Source: an uncultured Oscillospiraceae bacterium
GTDB lineage: Bacteria > Bacillota > Clostridia > Oscillospirales > Acutalibacteraceae
DNA: 44,174 bases
Direction: 5' to 3'
NCBI GenBank assembly: GCA_900540865.1
Contig: UQHH01000016.1
Location: 1-44,174, forward strand
Shown here in pieces: positions 29,229 to 38,505 of this stretch. Within the stretch, counting starts at the first letter, position 1. Each line of letters opens with the position of its first letter. The notes beneath the pieces are model-generated. The model was not told where the DNA came from. It ran no database searches and was given only the letters and a program-made list of their open reading frames with translations. The position numbers and the translations under genes are program-made.

Positions 29229-32200
29229 TTAAACGGAGGCCATTAATTCCGGCGACGCAACCACAATATTGCTGTATGCTTTTTGCAGATTGCCGTCCTT
29301 ATCGTTATATTCCACATACGCGCGCATGAAGTAGCGGTTGGTATTGAGTGTGCCGCCGCTGTACATTTCCGCCTTCATAGCTACATTTACGCGTTTGTCC
29401 TTGTTCATCTGGCTGGTCAGCTCAACCGGCGTGGACCATTCGGATTCCTGAGGTACCGTGCTATCCGCCTTGACCACCCTCTGCACAAACAGCTTGAGGT
29501 TCGTATAGTCCTCAATCGGAGGCGAGATGATGCGCGTCGCAAATACCATCTTTACCATATCGGATGAACCCTGAATATAGGTCTCATACGTTACGTTGTC
29601 GATAACCGCTTCCGGCTGGAGCACGTTGAGCGCCGTATTGTCGCTGTAAACGGGCATCAGCTTATGCGTATTCGTGATAATCGTCGCAAAGCGCGGCTGA
29701 TAGGAAATGTACTGCTGCTTGTCGATATCGTACCAGCCGATAAAGTCACAGTCGTTGCCGTCTTTGTCTTTAGAAAGCAGCGGCGCAACAATATGGATAC
29801 CATACATGTACTCTACCTGCGTAGACAGCTTGTTGGCTTCCTGATAGATATAATACGGTACGTTTTCGCTTCCTTCAATCGGGCTGCCGCTGATACTTCT
29901 GATTTCAGGCCCGCAGTTCATCGTGCCGGCTGATACCTCAATTCCCGCCGCTTCTTCCGGTGTGTTGACAAGCGTAAGGGAATACTTTCTCGTATTGACG
30001 CTTGTAGGAATAATGGTATCTGTATTTTCGAGCAGCCTGGATGGAGCCGATGTCTGCCACACATACTCGTTATAACGGCTGTCAACCCTTGGGTAGAGCT
30101 TTTCAATGTTGGCCGATACATAAAGCTCCATTGTTTTAGTCATAGAATTATCGGCGCTGAGCTCTTCCTTTGTAAGAGAAGCACCCTGCTGATAGAATCT
30201 CACAGTCTCCTTCGGATACTGGAAAGTAGCCGTATATTTAAGATTATACCATCCCGCGACACCGGGCGCAATACTTGGTGAAGCTATGTAGTTAGCATAA
30301 TCTGTAATATAATAGACCTTTTCCCCATATTTACCGCCAAGAACGTCGAGATAGCTCGTTGAAAGCTTGCTGTAGCCGTCCGTTTCATTGCCGGTACCCT
30401 GTCCGTCCATAAAGAACCTGATTTTTGAGATATTGCTGTGATAGGTGACCTTAAAGAGATAGCCGTCGATATCGTACTGAATGCCGTTGACGACTGTGTC
30501 CGGCTGGACGTCGATAGGCTTATCGCCCATCTCCATCGCTTCAATCTCGCCGGCAAGGTTTAAAGCTTCCCATCTGAGCCCTTCGGCTGTCCATGGGTTA
30601 GACTGGTCGTTCAGCATTTCCTTGGAAAGAAGGAAATAGGAGGTAACCGGTTTTTGGGGTCCAAGGACTGTTATATTTACCACGCTGCTGTAGGTGATGC
30701 TGTAGTTGCCTTCCGTCACGACCGCCTTGACCTGGTAGGTTTTTCCTTCCTCAAACACAAAGCTGTCTGGGTCAGACGGAGAATTTGCCAGGGAAACGTC
30801 AGTCGTAACGGTTTCAGACGCTGCGTCAGCTGATTCCGCGATTTTATGACCATCGATATAGTACGCGACCTTAACCGGTGTTTTATAAGACGCATACTGG
30901 CTTGACAGGATATTTTTAAACGTTACCGTACTGCCCAGCTCTGTGTAAACAGTGTCCGTCTCTGTTACCGCCGTACCGTTGACCGACGATATTTTAAAGT
31001 CTTCGATTGTCGTTTCGTTTACCTCGTAGGCGTAGTTGATGCTGTTCTTACCGTAGATATAATACAGCGCGCCTTCCTTCGCCGTATACAGCCCGGTGCT
31101 GCCGGAAACATGAGCCTCGTCAAAAACGACCTCATTGGCTATATAGAATTCCTGTCCGCTGGGAACCTGCGCCATGTAAATATCATAAGTTACGTCTGTC
31201 AGTCCCGCGGTCTGGTCATTTGTGTGGAAGGTTCCAAGGAGCGTACCTGTGATTTGGGTTTTATCCGCATCGTTATATACGATGTATTTGATTTTATCAA
31301 TCCATGAGTTCGGCCCGCCGAAAAACACCGTGACAAGCTGACCGGAATCCGTCACCGAGAAGGTATAAGTTTTTGTGGTCGTCTGCGTGATACCGGAGGT
31401 TGTAACCTGTGCGCTGGCAGTAAGCACATAGGTGCTTCCCAGCTTGCACTTGTCGCGGAGGTTGAAGGTAACGCTGCCGTCCGTGCCGGCAAGCGCGGCA
31501 GGCTGCGCGTCGTCCTCTTTGAGCGTATAGCTGTAGGTAACGGCGGCAGACGCGTCGGCGGGCTCTGTAACCGTTGCGGAGGCGTTGAACGTAAGGTTGC
31601 CCTTTGCCGCGTCGTCTTCCGGATAATTTTTCAAGTCGAACGCACCGTCGACAGCTGTGTCGACAGCCGTACCGTCGATGGAACCCGTGAGCGCGGGGTC
31701 GGAAAGAAGGTTTGCTTGAATGGTAATATCGGCGGCGGTAAGCTCCTGCGTATATTCCTGCCCGCCGTAGGTAATCACCGCAACCGGCGTAACCGTATAA
31801 TTTCCGGCCTGCGGCGTCCAGCTGCCGCCGTTGGGCGTTACGCTGGAGGAGTCCGCTTTGTTTGTGATGCCGTAGCGGTAAGCTACAGCCGCGTCCGTGC
31901 CGTGTACCGTTGCGGTAACACCACTCGAAACAAGCGTGTAGGCCCCGTTATTGGCAAAATATTCTGTTACGGCTGCTGAATCCTTTTGCATTTCGAACGC
32001 CTGTGCCGACGTATTCCAGGAAACCAGCGGCTGAACCGTCTTTACAATCGCGTCGCTTGTTTTTGACGCGCTTCCTTTGGAAAGGGTCGGATACGCCTTG
32101 ACGGTCAGGTTATATTCCGCTGCGTCGGAAACAGCAGGGATTGTAAAGGTGACGTTCGTGCCGGCAAGGCCCGTCGTCTCGTCTATTTTCTCAGCGCCGT

Positions 32201-35200
32201 TGTAAAGCTCGTAGGTATAGGTAGCGCCTTCGAGCGTATCGTAAGCTTTTTCCTCCGTCTCGTTTTCAAGACGGTAGGTAGACCCGGACGCCGCGGAGGT
32301 GATAACGATGCTGTCGCCGTCATAATAGGTTTCCGCGTCGGCCGCAATCGTAACCGCAGTTGGGGCAGTATAAACGGTGCGCGGGGCAACCGTTACCGTT
32401 ACGAATTTGTCTGACTTGATGGTAAGGCCGTTCGCGTCGGTCTGCGTTACAAAAATCTTATAGCTGCCGGGTGTAACGTCCGCCGTGTCCCACTTGCCTT
32501 CATTTAGTACAAGCGCTGTCCCGTCCTCCAGCGAGAAGGTATGCGTAACCGCCGCGCCGACGGAAGTCGTCATATCGTTGCCAAGTACCGTGTCGGTTGC
32601 GGTGAGCGCAACCAGGTCGCCCTGCTGGACTTCGAGCGGGTTTGCGTTCACAGACGCGACAGACATCGCGTCGATTGTCACCATCGCGTTGTCCGTACCA
32701 TCATGGTAAATGTAATATGTCTTGCCGTATTCCGCTGTCAGGGCGTCCGCCTGTGCCGGGAAGGTAAATTCCTGCGTGTCGGACAGGATAAACTTCGCGC
32801 CTGCCGGTACGCCTGTAATTTTGTACATATACATCTGGCGTCCATCGGACAGCGCCGTCGTATTTCCTAAGTCGAGCGCTGCGCCTTCAAACGGCGTCAG
32901 CTGCGCAAGGAGCGGGCCGACATAGTCGGCGGGAAGCTCTGTAATCTGCACGTCTGTCCTGTCCCATGCGGCAGTATTGTTCACATGATACCACTGGGAG
33001 CCGGCATAAAAGTCGACCGTCGGGTAATCCGCCGTGTTTAGAAGCTCTGTGTAGGCGGCCTGCATGGAAGCAAGCGGCGCCGCGTAGGCGTTTTCTGTAA
33101 CCGTATAGGAGGGGAATCCGCCGCTTACGAGAGCCTGCGCCTGTGTGAGCTGCTCCTGATAGGCGTCCCAGGCAGCCTTTACACAGTACTGCTCCATCGC
33201 GGGCGTCAGCGGATTATCTGTAACCAGCTTGTTCAGCGCGTTGTAATCCTTTTGCACCTGCGTGTAGTCTACTGTAAAATGAATCGTATTTTCCACAATC
33301 GCGGAGGTATTGCCCTGCGCGTCCTGTGCCCATGTTTTAACGGTAATCGCGTTATCCTTGCCAACCATGTCGGCAGTCGCTTCTACTGTTATGGTATTGC
33401 TTGTTCCGGCTGCCTGGTCTTCTGTTTTTACGCCTGTGCCGGAAAATTCGTAATAATATGTAATGCCGTCGGGAGCCGTGCCGGCTGTCACCGTCACGTC
33501 AAAGGATTCTCCCACGCTGAACGCGGAGCCGTCGGCCGGCGTTATTTCTGTAACGGCCGGCGCTTCTATGCCGGTAACCTCCACCTGCTTTTGATAGCTG
33601 ACGGTATCGATACCGGCCTCATCGGTAAGCGTGTAGGTAAGCGTGTAGCTGCCAGCCTCCGCGGGCGTCCAGTTGAAGGTGCAGGCGGCGCTGTCCGCGG
33701 TATAGGCAAAGCTCTTCGCGTTTACGATTGTCTGCGCGGTGCCGCCCTGCAGGGCCGCGGTAACAGTCAGCTTATAGCTTGCGTCGGTTGATTTATAATT
33801 TGACATCACCCACGGTATGCCGCCGTCAGCCCTGACTGTAAAGGGCTGCTGTACATTTTGCCGGATTGCGCTCGATGAAGTGATGGATTTCAGCGTAAGC
33901 GGAGTCACATTCACCTTGCCTGCTGAGGACGAGGTAAGTGAATTGATAAGCGTCTGCGTTTTAGCCGTAACGTCAAACTGCGGCCCGGCCGTAGTCCATC
34001 CAGTACTCGCTTTCAAAAGCTGTACATGGAGCGTATTGGTGCCTATCGCGGTTTCCTGCGCCGCGGTCGGCTTGAAATAATAGAGATTGGCCGTCCCGGG
34101 AACGAGCGTCATTGCTGTTCTGGGCTTGCCTTGCCCGTCACTGGTCAGGACATTGCTTTTATCATCCCAGACGTGAAGGTAAGGTACACCGGTAAACATA
34201 CTTGAATATTTAGATTTATCGACCAAAATAAGCGTGCTTTCCGCTGCCTGATTGATTGTATCAGTCACAGCGTTCGGGTCAAAGACATTGATTTCAAACG
34301 TGGTATCGGACGAATCGACGCCTTCATACTGGGCGCTTATTGTCAGGGTGTTGCCGCCGAGCTCTGAAAGGCCGCTGCAGGCGACTACTACGCTAGCCGT
34401 ACCGTTCGCCGCAAGCTCCGCCTGCCCTGCTGTCGCGGTGCCGAGAACCGTTTCCCCGTTCTTTACTGTTACTGTCGCGTCGCCATACCCGGCATAAGGG
34501 TAAACGTTACTTAAAGCGATAGTCAGGTTAAAATCGGCATTCTGGGCAACGCCGTCCGGGAAGGACGAGGTAACCTGTGCCGATGGCTCCAGGTTACGGG
34601 TGTTGTAGCTGGTTGAAACCGGCTCGGATTTCTCCCCGTCGATAACGGCGCGCACATAGACAAAACGCTTTTTTATTCCTTGTGTCGTATCATTAGTGAA
34701 GGTGTTGTCCGTATTCGTTGAAAAGTCGCTGTCGGTGGGCTTTGTCGTACTGCTGTCTATAAATGCATACTCAAGCGTCGCGCCTTCGGGCGCTGTCGCT
34801 GAAGCGGTAACAGACGCGGTTTTGCCGTTGTAATATTCAAAAGGAGAGCTGATTGTACCTTCACCCTTTAAAACATTGCCGCCCGGCGTCGCCTCTACTT
34901 TCAGGTTGGTCGGCACTGCAACGCCCGAAGCCGAAACAGTAAGGGTCTTAACCGGACCAAGCCAGAAAACGTTGCCGTCTGTCAATACAGATTGCAGGGT
35001 AATCGTGTCGCCCGCTTTATATGACGAGGTGTCGAGCGTTGCTGTCGCGCTGTTTGAAGCAACAGTGCCGCTTTTCGCTGCCAATACACCGTTTATGTAA
35101 TATTCAACCGAAATGGGCAGGCCAACGCTGGACTGGGATTTGTTTGTCTGCGCCGTCAGCGTAACGCTCGCAGTTCCCTCCGCGACTATATCGCCGCTGT

Positions 35201-35978
35201 CGGCCGTAATCGTGCTGATAGCCGCCGGGGAAACGCTCGTCTGGGTACCGCCGATTTTATAGGCGCCGCCGCCCACCGGCGTACCGATGCTGGTACCCGC
35301 CCAGCTTTCGTTTACATTGTTGGTACCGTTATACGCCGTGTTCCCCGGCGCCGTAACAACGGCGGTCGAGTCCGCGCGGACGGCTGTTCCGCCGATGGCG
35401 GTAACGCCGGACACAATGTCGCCCAGAAAATATTTCGCGGTCGTGGGGTTGTAAGCGCCTACGCCGTTCGGTGCGCCCCAGGATGAGTCGACGCCAATAT
35501 AAAACATAATATTGCTGCCATTGAGTATGTTCGTAGGACAGCCCGTAGAAGCCCACACGCCCGGAATGTTGGAGCCGGAGGCCGCGCTGGGGACAAACAA
35601 GCGCTTGCTGCTTACCGGGACGGTCGTTGAAGCCACTGTGTAGTTGCCGCTCTTACCGGCTGTTACGTTCGTACTGCCGCTTGCTACAGAGGTATCCCTG
35701 AAATAGAACTGGGTCGCGTTCTTCCAGTCGACATTAAAGGTATACTCATATTTCGTAGTTGAACCCGCAGCCAGAGTCATCGTCTTGCATTCCTTGTAGG
35801 TGTCATGGCCGATGACCAGATAAACATTGCTCCATTTTGTAAGGGAGTTGTCGAAGTAAATCGTCGCTCCGTTTGCGACATCCAGCGCCCCCGCGCTGAT
35901 GATACCCACCGCAAACATGGAGATTACCATGAGCACGGAGAGCAGGACGCTGATAGAACGTCTTACCACTTTTTTCAT
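29229..35978 (-). CDS. Giant secreted multidomain protein with Ig-like and carbohydrate-binding-like modules
   Basis: 2249 residues. A signal peptide (MKKVVRRSISVLLSVLMVIS..., cleavage after AGA near residue 31) sends it out of the cell. The mature start, ATIYFDNSLTKWSNVYLVIG, resembles CBM26-like starch-binding modules; related segments recur with HVWDDKSNVLTS, VDFYAGSQWYHVNN, VTVFFGGPNSWIDKIKYIVYND and similar aromatic-rich stretches. Between them are many beta-rich Ig/Big-like domains rich in Thr, Ser and Ala, and one helical FIVAR-like stretch (near residues 990-1070, VQKDYNALNKLVTD). No glycosidase domain, LPXTG, dockerin or S-layer domain was seen. A role in binding starch or another polysaccharide or host glycan at the surface is plausible, not proven. 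AAGGAGG precedes the ATG; promoter at 36072-36100. Confidence 0.88.
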   Translation of the reverse strand: MKKVVRRSISVLLSVLMVISMFAVGIISAGALDVANGATIYFDNSLTKWSNVYLVIGHDTYKECKTMTLAAGSTTKYEYTFNVDWKNATQFYFRDTSVASGSTNVTAGKSGNYTVASTTVPVSSKRLFVPSAASGSNIPGVWASTGCPTNILNGSNIMFYIGVDSSWGAPNGVGAYNPTTAKYFLGDIVSGVTAIGGTAVRADSTAVVTAPGNTAYNGTNNVNESWAGTSIGTPVGGGAYKIGGTQTSVSPAAISTITADSGDIVAEGTASVTLTAQTNKSQSSVGLPISVEYYINGVLAAKSGTVASNSATATLDTSSYKAGDTITLQSVLTDGNVFWLGPVKTLTVSASGVAVPTNLKVEATPGGNVLKGEGTISSPFEYYNGKTASVTASATAPEGATLEYAFIDSSTTKPTDSDFSTNTDNTFTNDTTQGIKKRFVYVRAVIDGEKSEPVSTSYNTRNLEPSAQVTSSFPDGVAQNADFNLTIALSNVYPYAGYGDATVTVKNGETVLGTATAGQAELAANGTASVVVACSGLSELGGNTLTISAQYEGVDSSDTTFEINVFDPNAVTDTINQAAESTLILVDKSKYSSMFTGVPYLHVWDDKSNVLTSDGQGKPRTAMTLVPGTANLYYFKPTAAQETAIGTNTLHVQLLKASTGWTTAGPQFDVTAKTQTLINSLTSSSAGKVNVTPLTLKSITSSSAIRQNVQQPFTVRADGGIPWVMSNYKSTDASYKLTVTAALQGGTAQTIVNAKSFAYTADSAACTFNWTPAEAGSYTLTYTLTDEAGIDTVSYQKQVEVTGIEAPAVTEITPADGSAFSVGESFDVTVTAGTAPDGITYYYEFSGTGVKTEDQAAGTSNTITVEATADMVGKDNAITVKTWAQDAQGNTSAIVENTIHFTVDYTQVQKDYNALNKLVTDNPLTPAMEQYCVKAAWDAYQEQLTQAQALVSGGFPSYTVTENAYAAPLASMQAAYTELLNTADYPTVDFYAGSQWYHVNNTAAWDRTDVQITELPADYVGPLLAQLTPFEGAALDLGNTTALSDGRQMYMYKITGVPAGAKFILSDTQEFTFPAQADALTAEYGKTYYIYHDGTDNAMVTIDAMSVASVNANPLEVQQGDLVALTATDTVLGNDMTTSVGAAVTHTFSLEDGTALVLNEGKWDTADVTPGSYKIFVTQTDANGLTIKSDKFVTVTVAPRTVYTAPTAVTIAADAETYYDGDSIVITSAASGSTYRLENETEEKAYDTLEGATYTYELYNGAEKIDETTGLAGTNVTFTIPAVSDAAEYNLTVKAYPTLSKGSASKTSDAIVKTVQPLVSWNTSAQAFEMQKDSAAVTEYFANNGAYTLVSSGVTATVHGTDAAVAYRYGITNKADSSSVTPNGGSWTPQAGNYTVTPVAVITYGGQEYTQELTAADITIQANLLSDPALTGSIDGTAVDTAVDGAFDLKNYPEDDAAKGNLTFNASATVTEPADASAAVTYSYTLKEDDAQPAALAGTDGSVTFNLRDKCKLGSTYVLTASAQVTTSGITQTTTKTYTFSVTDSGQLVTVFFGGPNSWIDKIKYIVYNDADKTQITGTLLGTFHTNDQTAGLTDVTYDIYMAQVPSGQEFYIANEVVFDEAHVSGSTGLYTAKEGALYYIYGKNSINYAYEVNETTIEDFKISSVNGTAVTETDTVYTELGSTVTFKNILSSQYASYKTPVKVAYYIDGHKIAESADAASETVTTDVSLANSPSDPDSFVFEEGKTYQVKAVVTEGNYSITYSSVVNITVLGPQKPVTSYFLLSKEMLNDQSNPWTAEGLRWEALNLAGEIEAMEMGDKPIDVQPDTVVNGIQYDIDGYLFKVTYHSNISKIRFFMDGQGTGNETDGYSKLSTSYLDVLGGKYGEKVYYITDYANYIASPSIAPGVAGWYNLKYTATFQYPKETVRFYQQGASLTKEELSADNSMTKTMELYVSANIEKLYPRVDSRYNEYVWQTSAPSRLLENTDTIIPTSVNTRKYSLTLVNTPEEAAGIEVSAGTMNCGPEIRSISGSPIEGSENVPYYIYQEANKLSTQVEYMYGIHIVAPLLSKDKDGNDCDFIGWYDIDKQQYISYQPRFATIITNTHKLMPVYSDNTALNVLQPEAVIDNVTYETYIQGSSDMVKMVFATRIISPPIEDYTNLKLFVQRVVKADSTVPQESEWSTPVELTSQMNKDKRVNVAMKAEMYSGGTLNTNRYFMRAYVEYNDKDGNLQKAYSNIVVASPELMASV

Positions 35979-36009
35979 GAAATTTCCTCCTTAAAAACAT
36001 CAACCTTAA

Positions 36010-36053
36010 TGCACGAACCAGTTGATTCTTTTTGTGCAAGGCGTACGAACGCC
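36010..36053 (-). other. Structured 5' untranslated region of the giant gene
   Basis: Two hairpins in the roughly 90-base leader: GGCGT/ACGCC around a 4-base loop (36040-36053), and TGCAC/GTGCA with a 19-base loop (36010-36014 with 36034-36038). They do not match a riboswitch class I can recognise. Confidence 0.4.
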
Positions 36054-36071
36054 ATGAATAATTTACCTATT

Positions 36072-36100
36072 ATTATAGGGCATAAAGTTAAAAAATGCAA
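36072..36100 (-). promoter_or_regulatory. Promoter of the giant gene
   Basis: Leftward TTGCAT (36100-36095), 17-base spacer, TATAAT (36077-36072). Confidence 0.8.
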
Positions 36101-36398
36101 GAAAATATTAGTTTAATATTCATTCGTTTGCCGTTTTTGTTTAATTTAACGAAAGGTAATAAATGGAAAAATTTTTATTCCATAAACAACCCATATTTTC
36201 CGCTCTTTGCGCAAAGAAATTCATGCATATTTTTCGACTTTTTATAGGACGGGTTTAAAACGCTGTTTATAATTTTTCTATGTTATACCTTTTACTTTAT
36301 ATTTCAATATAAATCACACGGACTTGTAAATGTATTAAATCGTGCAGTAAACATCAATAACCGATGAAAAACCGCGAATGCACGCAGGTTTTTCCATT
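36101..36398. other. A/T-rich gene-free stretch
   Basis: About 300 bases with no supported frame on either strand. It is strongly A/T-rich and may hold upstream regulatory sites for the giant gene; no clear repeat or operator was found. Confidence 0.4.
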
Positions 36399-36425
36399 AA
36401 AAAACCTCTCCAAATTATGGAGAGG
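36399..36425 (-). terminator. Terminator of the SDR gene
   Basis: CCTCTCCA (36405-36412) and TGGAGAGG (36418-36425) around a 5-base loop, followed leftward by six T. Confidence 0.85.
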
Positions 36426-36449
36426 CTTGCCTTTTTTAAAACGCACATA

Positions 36450-37202
36450 TCAAAGCTTACGCTTTTGGATATGGTAGGATATTTTGAGCATCTGCTTATC
36501 GCTGGCAAAGCGTCCGAAAAATTTCGCAAGCTTCATTTGTACGCCCGGAATGATAATAAGCCTGCCCTTTAGCGCCTGTTCAATCCCATAGCGCGCAACG
36601 TCATAGCTTTTCATCCCCCTGAGGCTGAACCGCACATGCGCGACCCTGTTAAACTCCGTATCGACCGGGCCGGGGCATAAAGCGCTTACGTGCACGTCGA
36701 TATGCGACCTGCGCAGCTCCTCGTAAACCGCCTGTGTCAAACGGACGATATAGTTCTTTGACGCGTAATACGAAGCGAGCACCGGTCCCGCCATAAAGCC
36801 GGCTGAGGATGCCGTGTTTAGAATATAGCCGCCGCCCCGACGTACAAAATCACGCAGGAACAGCTTCATCAAAATATGGACCGCGTCGATATTCGTCCGA
36901 ATCATTTGCAGCTCCTCGTCCAAATCGTTCTTGAGGAAGGTCCCGCATACGCCGAAGCCAGCGTTGTTTATCAGCATATCAATATTTTCGTCCTTTACCC
37001 TTTCGTATAAAGCAAGGCAGCCATCCTTTGTAGCGACGTCGGCCTTTATACAGACGATATTATTCTCGGCATACTCGGCCTTCAGCTCCTCGAGCCGGTC
37101 CAATCTCCTGGCTGCTATAAACAAATCCCAGCCCTTTTCCGCTAACACGCGAACCATATCCCTGCCGATTCCGGAGCTTGCCCCTGTAATCAACGCTTTC
37201 AT
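36450..37202 (-). CDS. Short-chain dehydrogenase/reductase
   Basis: 250 residues of the classical SDR family (NAD(P)-dependent oxidoreductase). Nucleotide-binding TGASSGIG at residues 6-13; basic residues AARRLDRL after strand 2 point to NADPH; NNAGFG; catalytic Ser in ASSAGF and Tyr-Lys in YYASK. The CPGPVDTEF segment is also typical. Substrate is unknown; similar proteins are often annotated as DltE/YqjQ-like. The ATG at 37202 is chosen for its match to the family start. It stands alone: its own terminator follows, and a terminator for the exopolysaccharide operon lies upstream. Confidence 0.92.
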   Translation of the reverse strand: MKALITGASSGIGRDMVRVLAEKGWDLFIAARRLDRLEELKAEYAENNIVCIKADVATKDGCLALYERVKDENIDMLINNAGFGVCGTFLKNDLDEELQMIRTNIDAVHILMKLFLRDFVRRGGGYILNTASSAGFMAGPVLASYYASKNYIVRLTQAVYEELRRSHIDVHVSALCPGPVDTEFNRVAHVRFSLRGMKSYDVARYGIEQALKGRLIIIPGVQMKLAKFFGRFASDKQMLKISYHIQKRKL

Positions 37203-37273
37203 AGTCAACACTTCTTTCAGAAACCTTCTATCAGTATTATAAGCCGTTTTTCCATTCCGTTATTCCTTAAAAT

Positions 37274-37300
37274 AAAAAACGCCTGTTTCCAGACGTTTTT
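37274..37300 (-). terminator. Terminator of the exopolysaccharide operon
   Basis: AAAACGCCTG (37276-37285) and CAGACGTTTT (37290-37299), one mismatch, 4-base loop; leftward the stem runs into TTTTTT. It could act in both directions. Confidence 0.75.
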
Positions 37301-37306
37301 CTAAGC

Positions 37307-38503
37307 TTATCCTTTTTTTAAATGCTTCAGCAACCCCGTCGCCTCAAGCGTTTTGACAATAATCGCTTTTACCTGCTCGTTCGCTGTTCTCCTGCCATAC
37401 TTTTGTACAACAAAGCCGAAGCCCCGCGATTCATACTCATCCCAAAACTGCTCCAGCGGCTGCTTACAGGCGCTTGGATGTTCCAGGTTTGGATTCCCCT
37501 TCACACAGGACTCAAGCGGCGGCTTGACCGTCTCGAGCTGCGGCAGGACGGCCTGAAACAGCGCTTCCCCTTTAGAAGTATTAAGAAGGGCGAGGGACAC
37601 GCCCTTCTTATCCGCAAACTGTGGAAAAGGCTTTTCCACGCCCCAAAAATCGGCGAGAGTTATATCGGAAGCGCGTTTAGTCGTGGTAAATGTACATTGG
37701 TAGCAGGACGGCCGGAGAATCAGGTTGTTTAAAAACATTCGGTAATATGGGTCTTCCCACGCTGACGGCGCCTGATATACCGTCCCGTTTTCAAAAGAAA
37801 TCCGCATGTCCTGCGTACTCTTGCTGGTTGATTTCGCCCGGAAGGTCAGGCTTTTAATTTTTGAGCCGTATTTCTGTTCCATAAAAGACTTATACGCTTC
37901 AAAAATCAAGGGGCTGGGCGCGCCATGGCATACAAAATCACAGACCGCCAGGCTGCCCTTGTCTATTTTCCTTTTTTCGAGATATGTCTGAAGTCCAGCC
38001 GCCTGACAGGGCGTCCCGGAAAAAAGGACTTCTATTCCATTATTAAGGTCTGCCGCAATATCCCGGAAAACGCCGTTCAAATCGCTTTGCACATACTTCG
38101 ATGATTTAAACAGGTCGCGCTCCTCCCGCGTTTTCGCACGCGCGTGTACGACACGGTGGTTTTCATCAAAGCGCGCGCCGTAAACGACGCCGCCCCTGCT
38201 TAATATCAAATCGGACAGCGGAACAAACAGTCCGCCTGACGAGCTTGTCATACGAACCTGCTCCGTGCGGTTCTTTGCAGCGTAAACGGAAGGGGAAGCA
38301 AGCGCATCGGGATGGACAAAGCCCTGTGGGAACGGACACACCTTCCGGCATAGTCCACAGTCGATGCAAAGCTTCTGGTCGATGACAGGATAAAGGAACC
38401 CTTTTTCGTCCGGCCTCATCGAAATAGCGGTTTTGGGGCAGATATTTTTGCATGCGCTGCAGCCGCAGCACAGCTCCTTTTTTTCAAAGACCTGTTCCAT
38501 CAT
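37307..38503 (-). CDS. Coenzyme F420 hydrogenase/dehydrogenase beta subunit-like iron-sulfur protein
   Basis: 398 residues. Two 4Fe-4S motifs at the N-terminus (CCGCSACKNICP and CIDCGLCRKVCP), then the FrhB N-terminal and C-terminal domains (SSSGGLFVPLSD, FSGTPCQAAGLQTYL, DFVCHGAPSP, ITLADFWG). In bacteria without F420 these proteins occur beside polysaccharide pyruvyl transferases in capsule clusters and probably act in redox steps of sugar modification; the real substrate is unknown. ATG at 38503 is chosen because GGAGG lies 6 bases before it; it starts right after the flippase stop codon. Confidence 0.9.
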   Translation of the reverse strand: MMEQVFEKKELCCGCSACKNICPKTAISMRPDEKGFLYPVIDQKLCIDCGLCRKVCPFPQGFVHPDALASPSVYAAKNRTEQVRMTSSSGGLFVPLSDLILSRGGVVYGARFDENHRVVHARAKTREERDLFKSSKYVQSDLNGVFRDIAADLNNGIEVLFSGTPCQAAGLQTYLEKRKIDKGSLAVCDFVCHGAPSPLIFEAYKSFMEQKYGSKIKSLTFRAKSTSKSTQDMRISFENGTVYQAPSAWEDPYYRMFLNNLILRPSCYQCTFTTTKRASDITLADFWGVEKPFPQFADKKGVSLALLNTSKGEALFQAVLPQLETVKPPLESCVKGNPNLEHPSACKQPLEQFWDEYESRGFGFVVQKYGRRTANEQVKAIIVKTLEATGLLKHLKKG

Positions 38504-38505
38504 GG

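Noticed and set aside
29229..29400. Cell-wall sorting signal or dockerin at the end of the giant protein
   Set aside because: The last residues are a soluble beta-rich domain ending PELMASV; no LPXTG, no hydrophobic tail, no calcium-binding dockerin repeat.
29229..35978. Many plus-strand frames opposite the giant gene
   Set aside because: Antisense shadows of the G/C-rich third positions of a Thr/Ala-rich gene; no ribosome-binding sites or families.
35979..36071. Cyclic di-GMP (GEMM) riboswitch in the giant gene leader
   Set aside because: The conserved GEMM core sequence and tetraloop receptor are not present.
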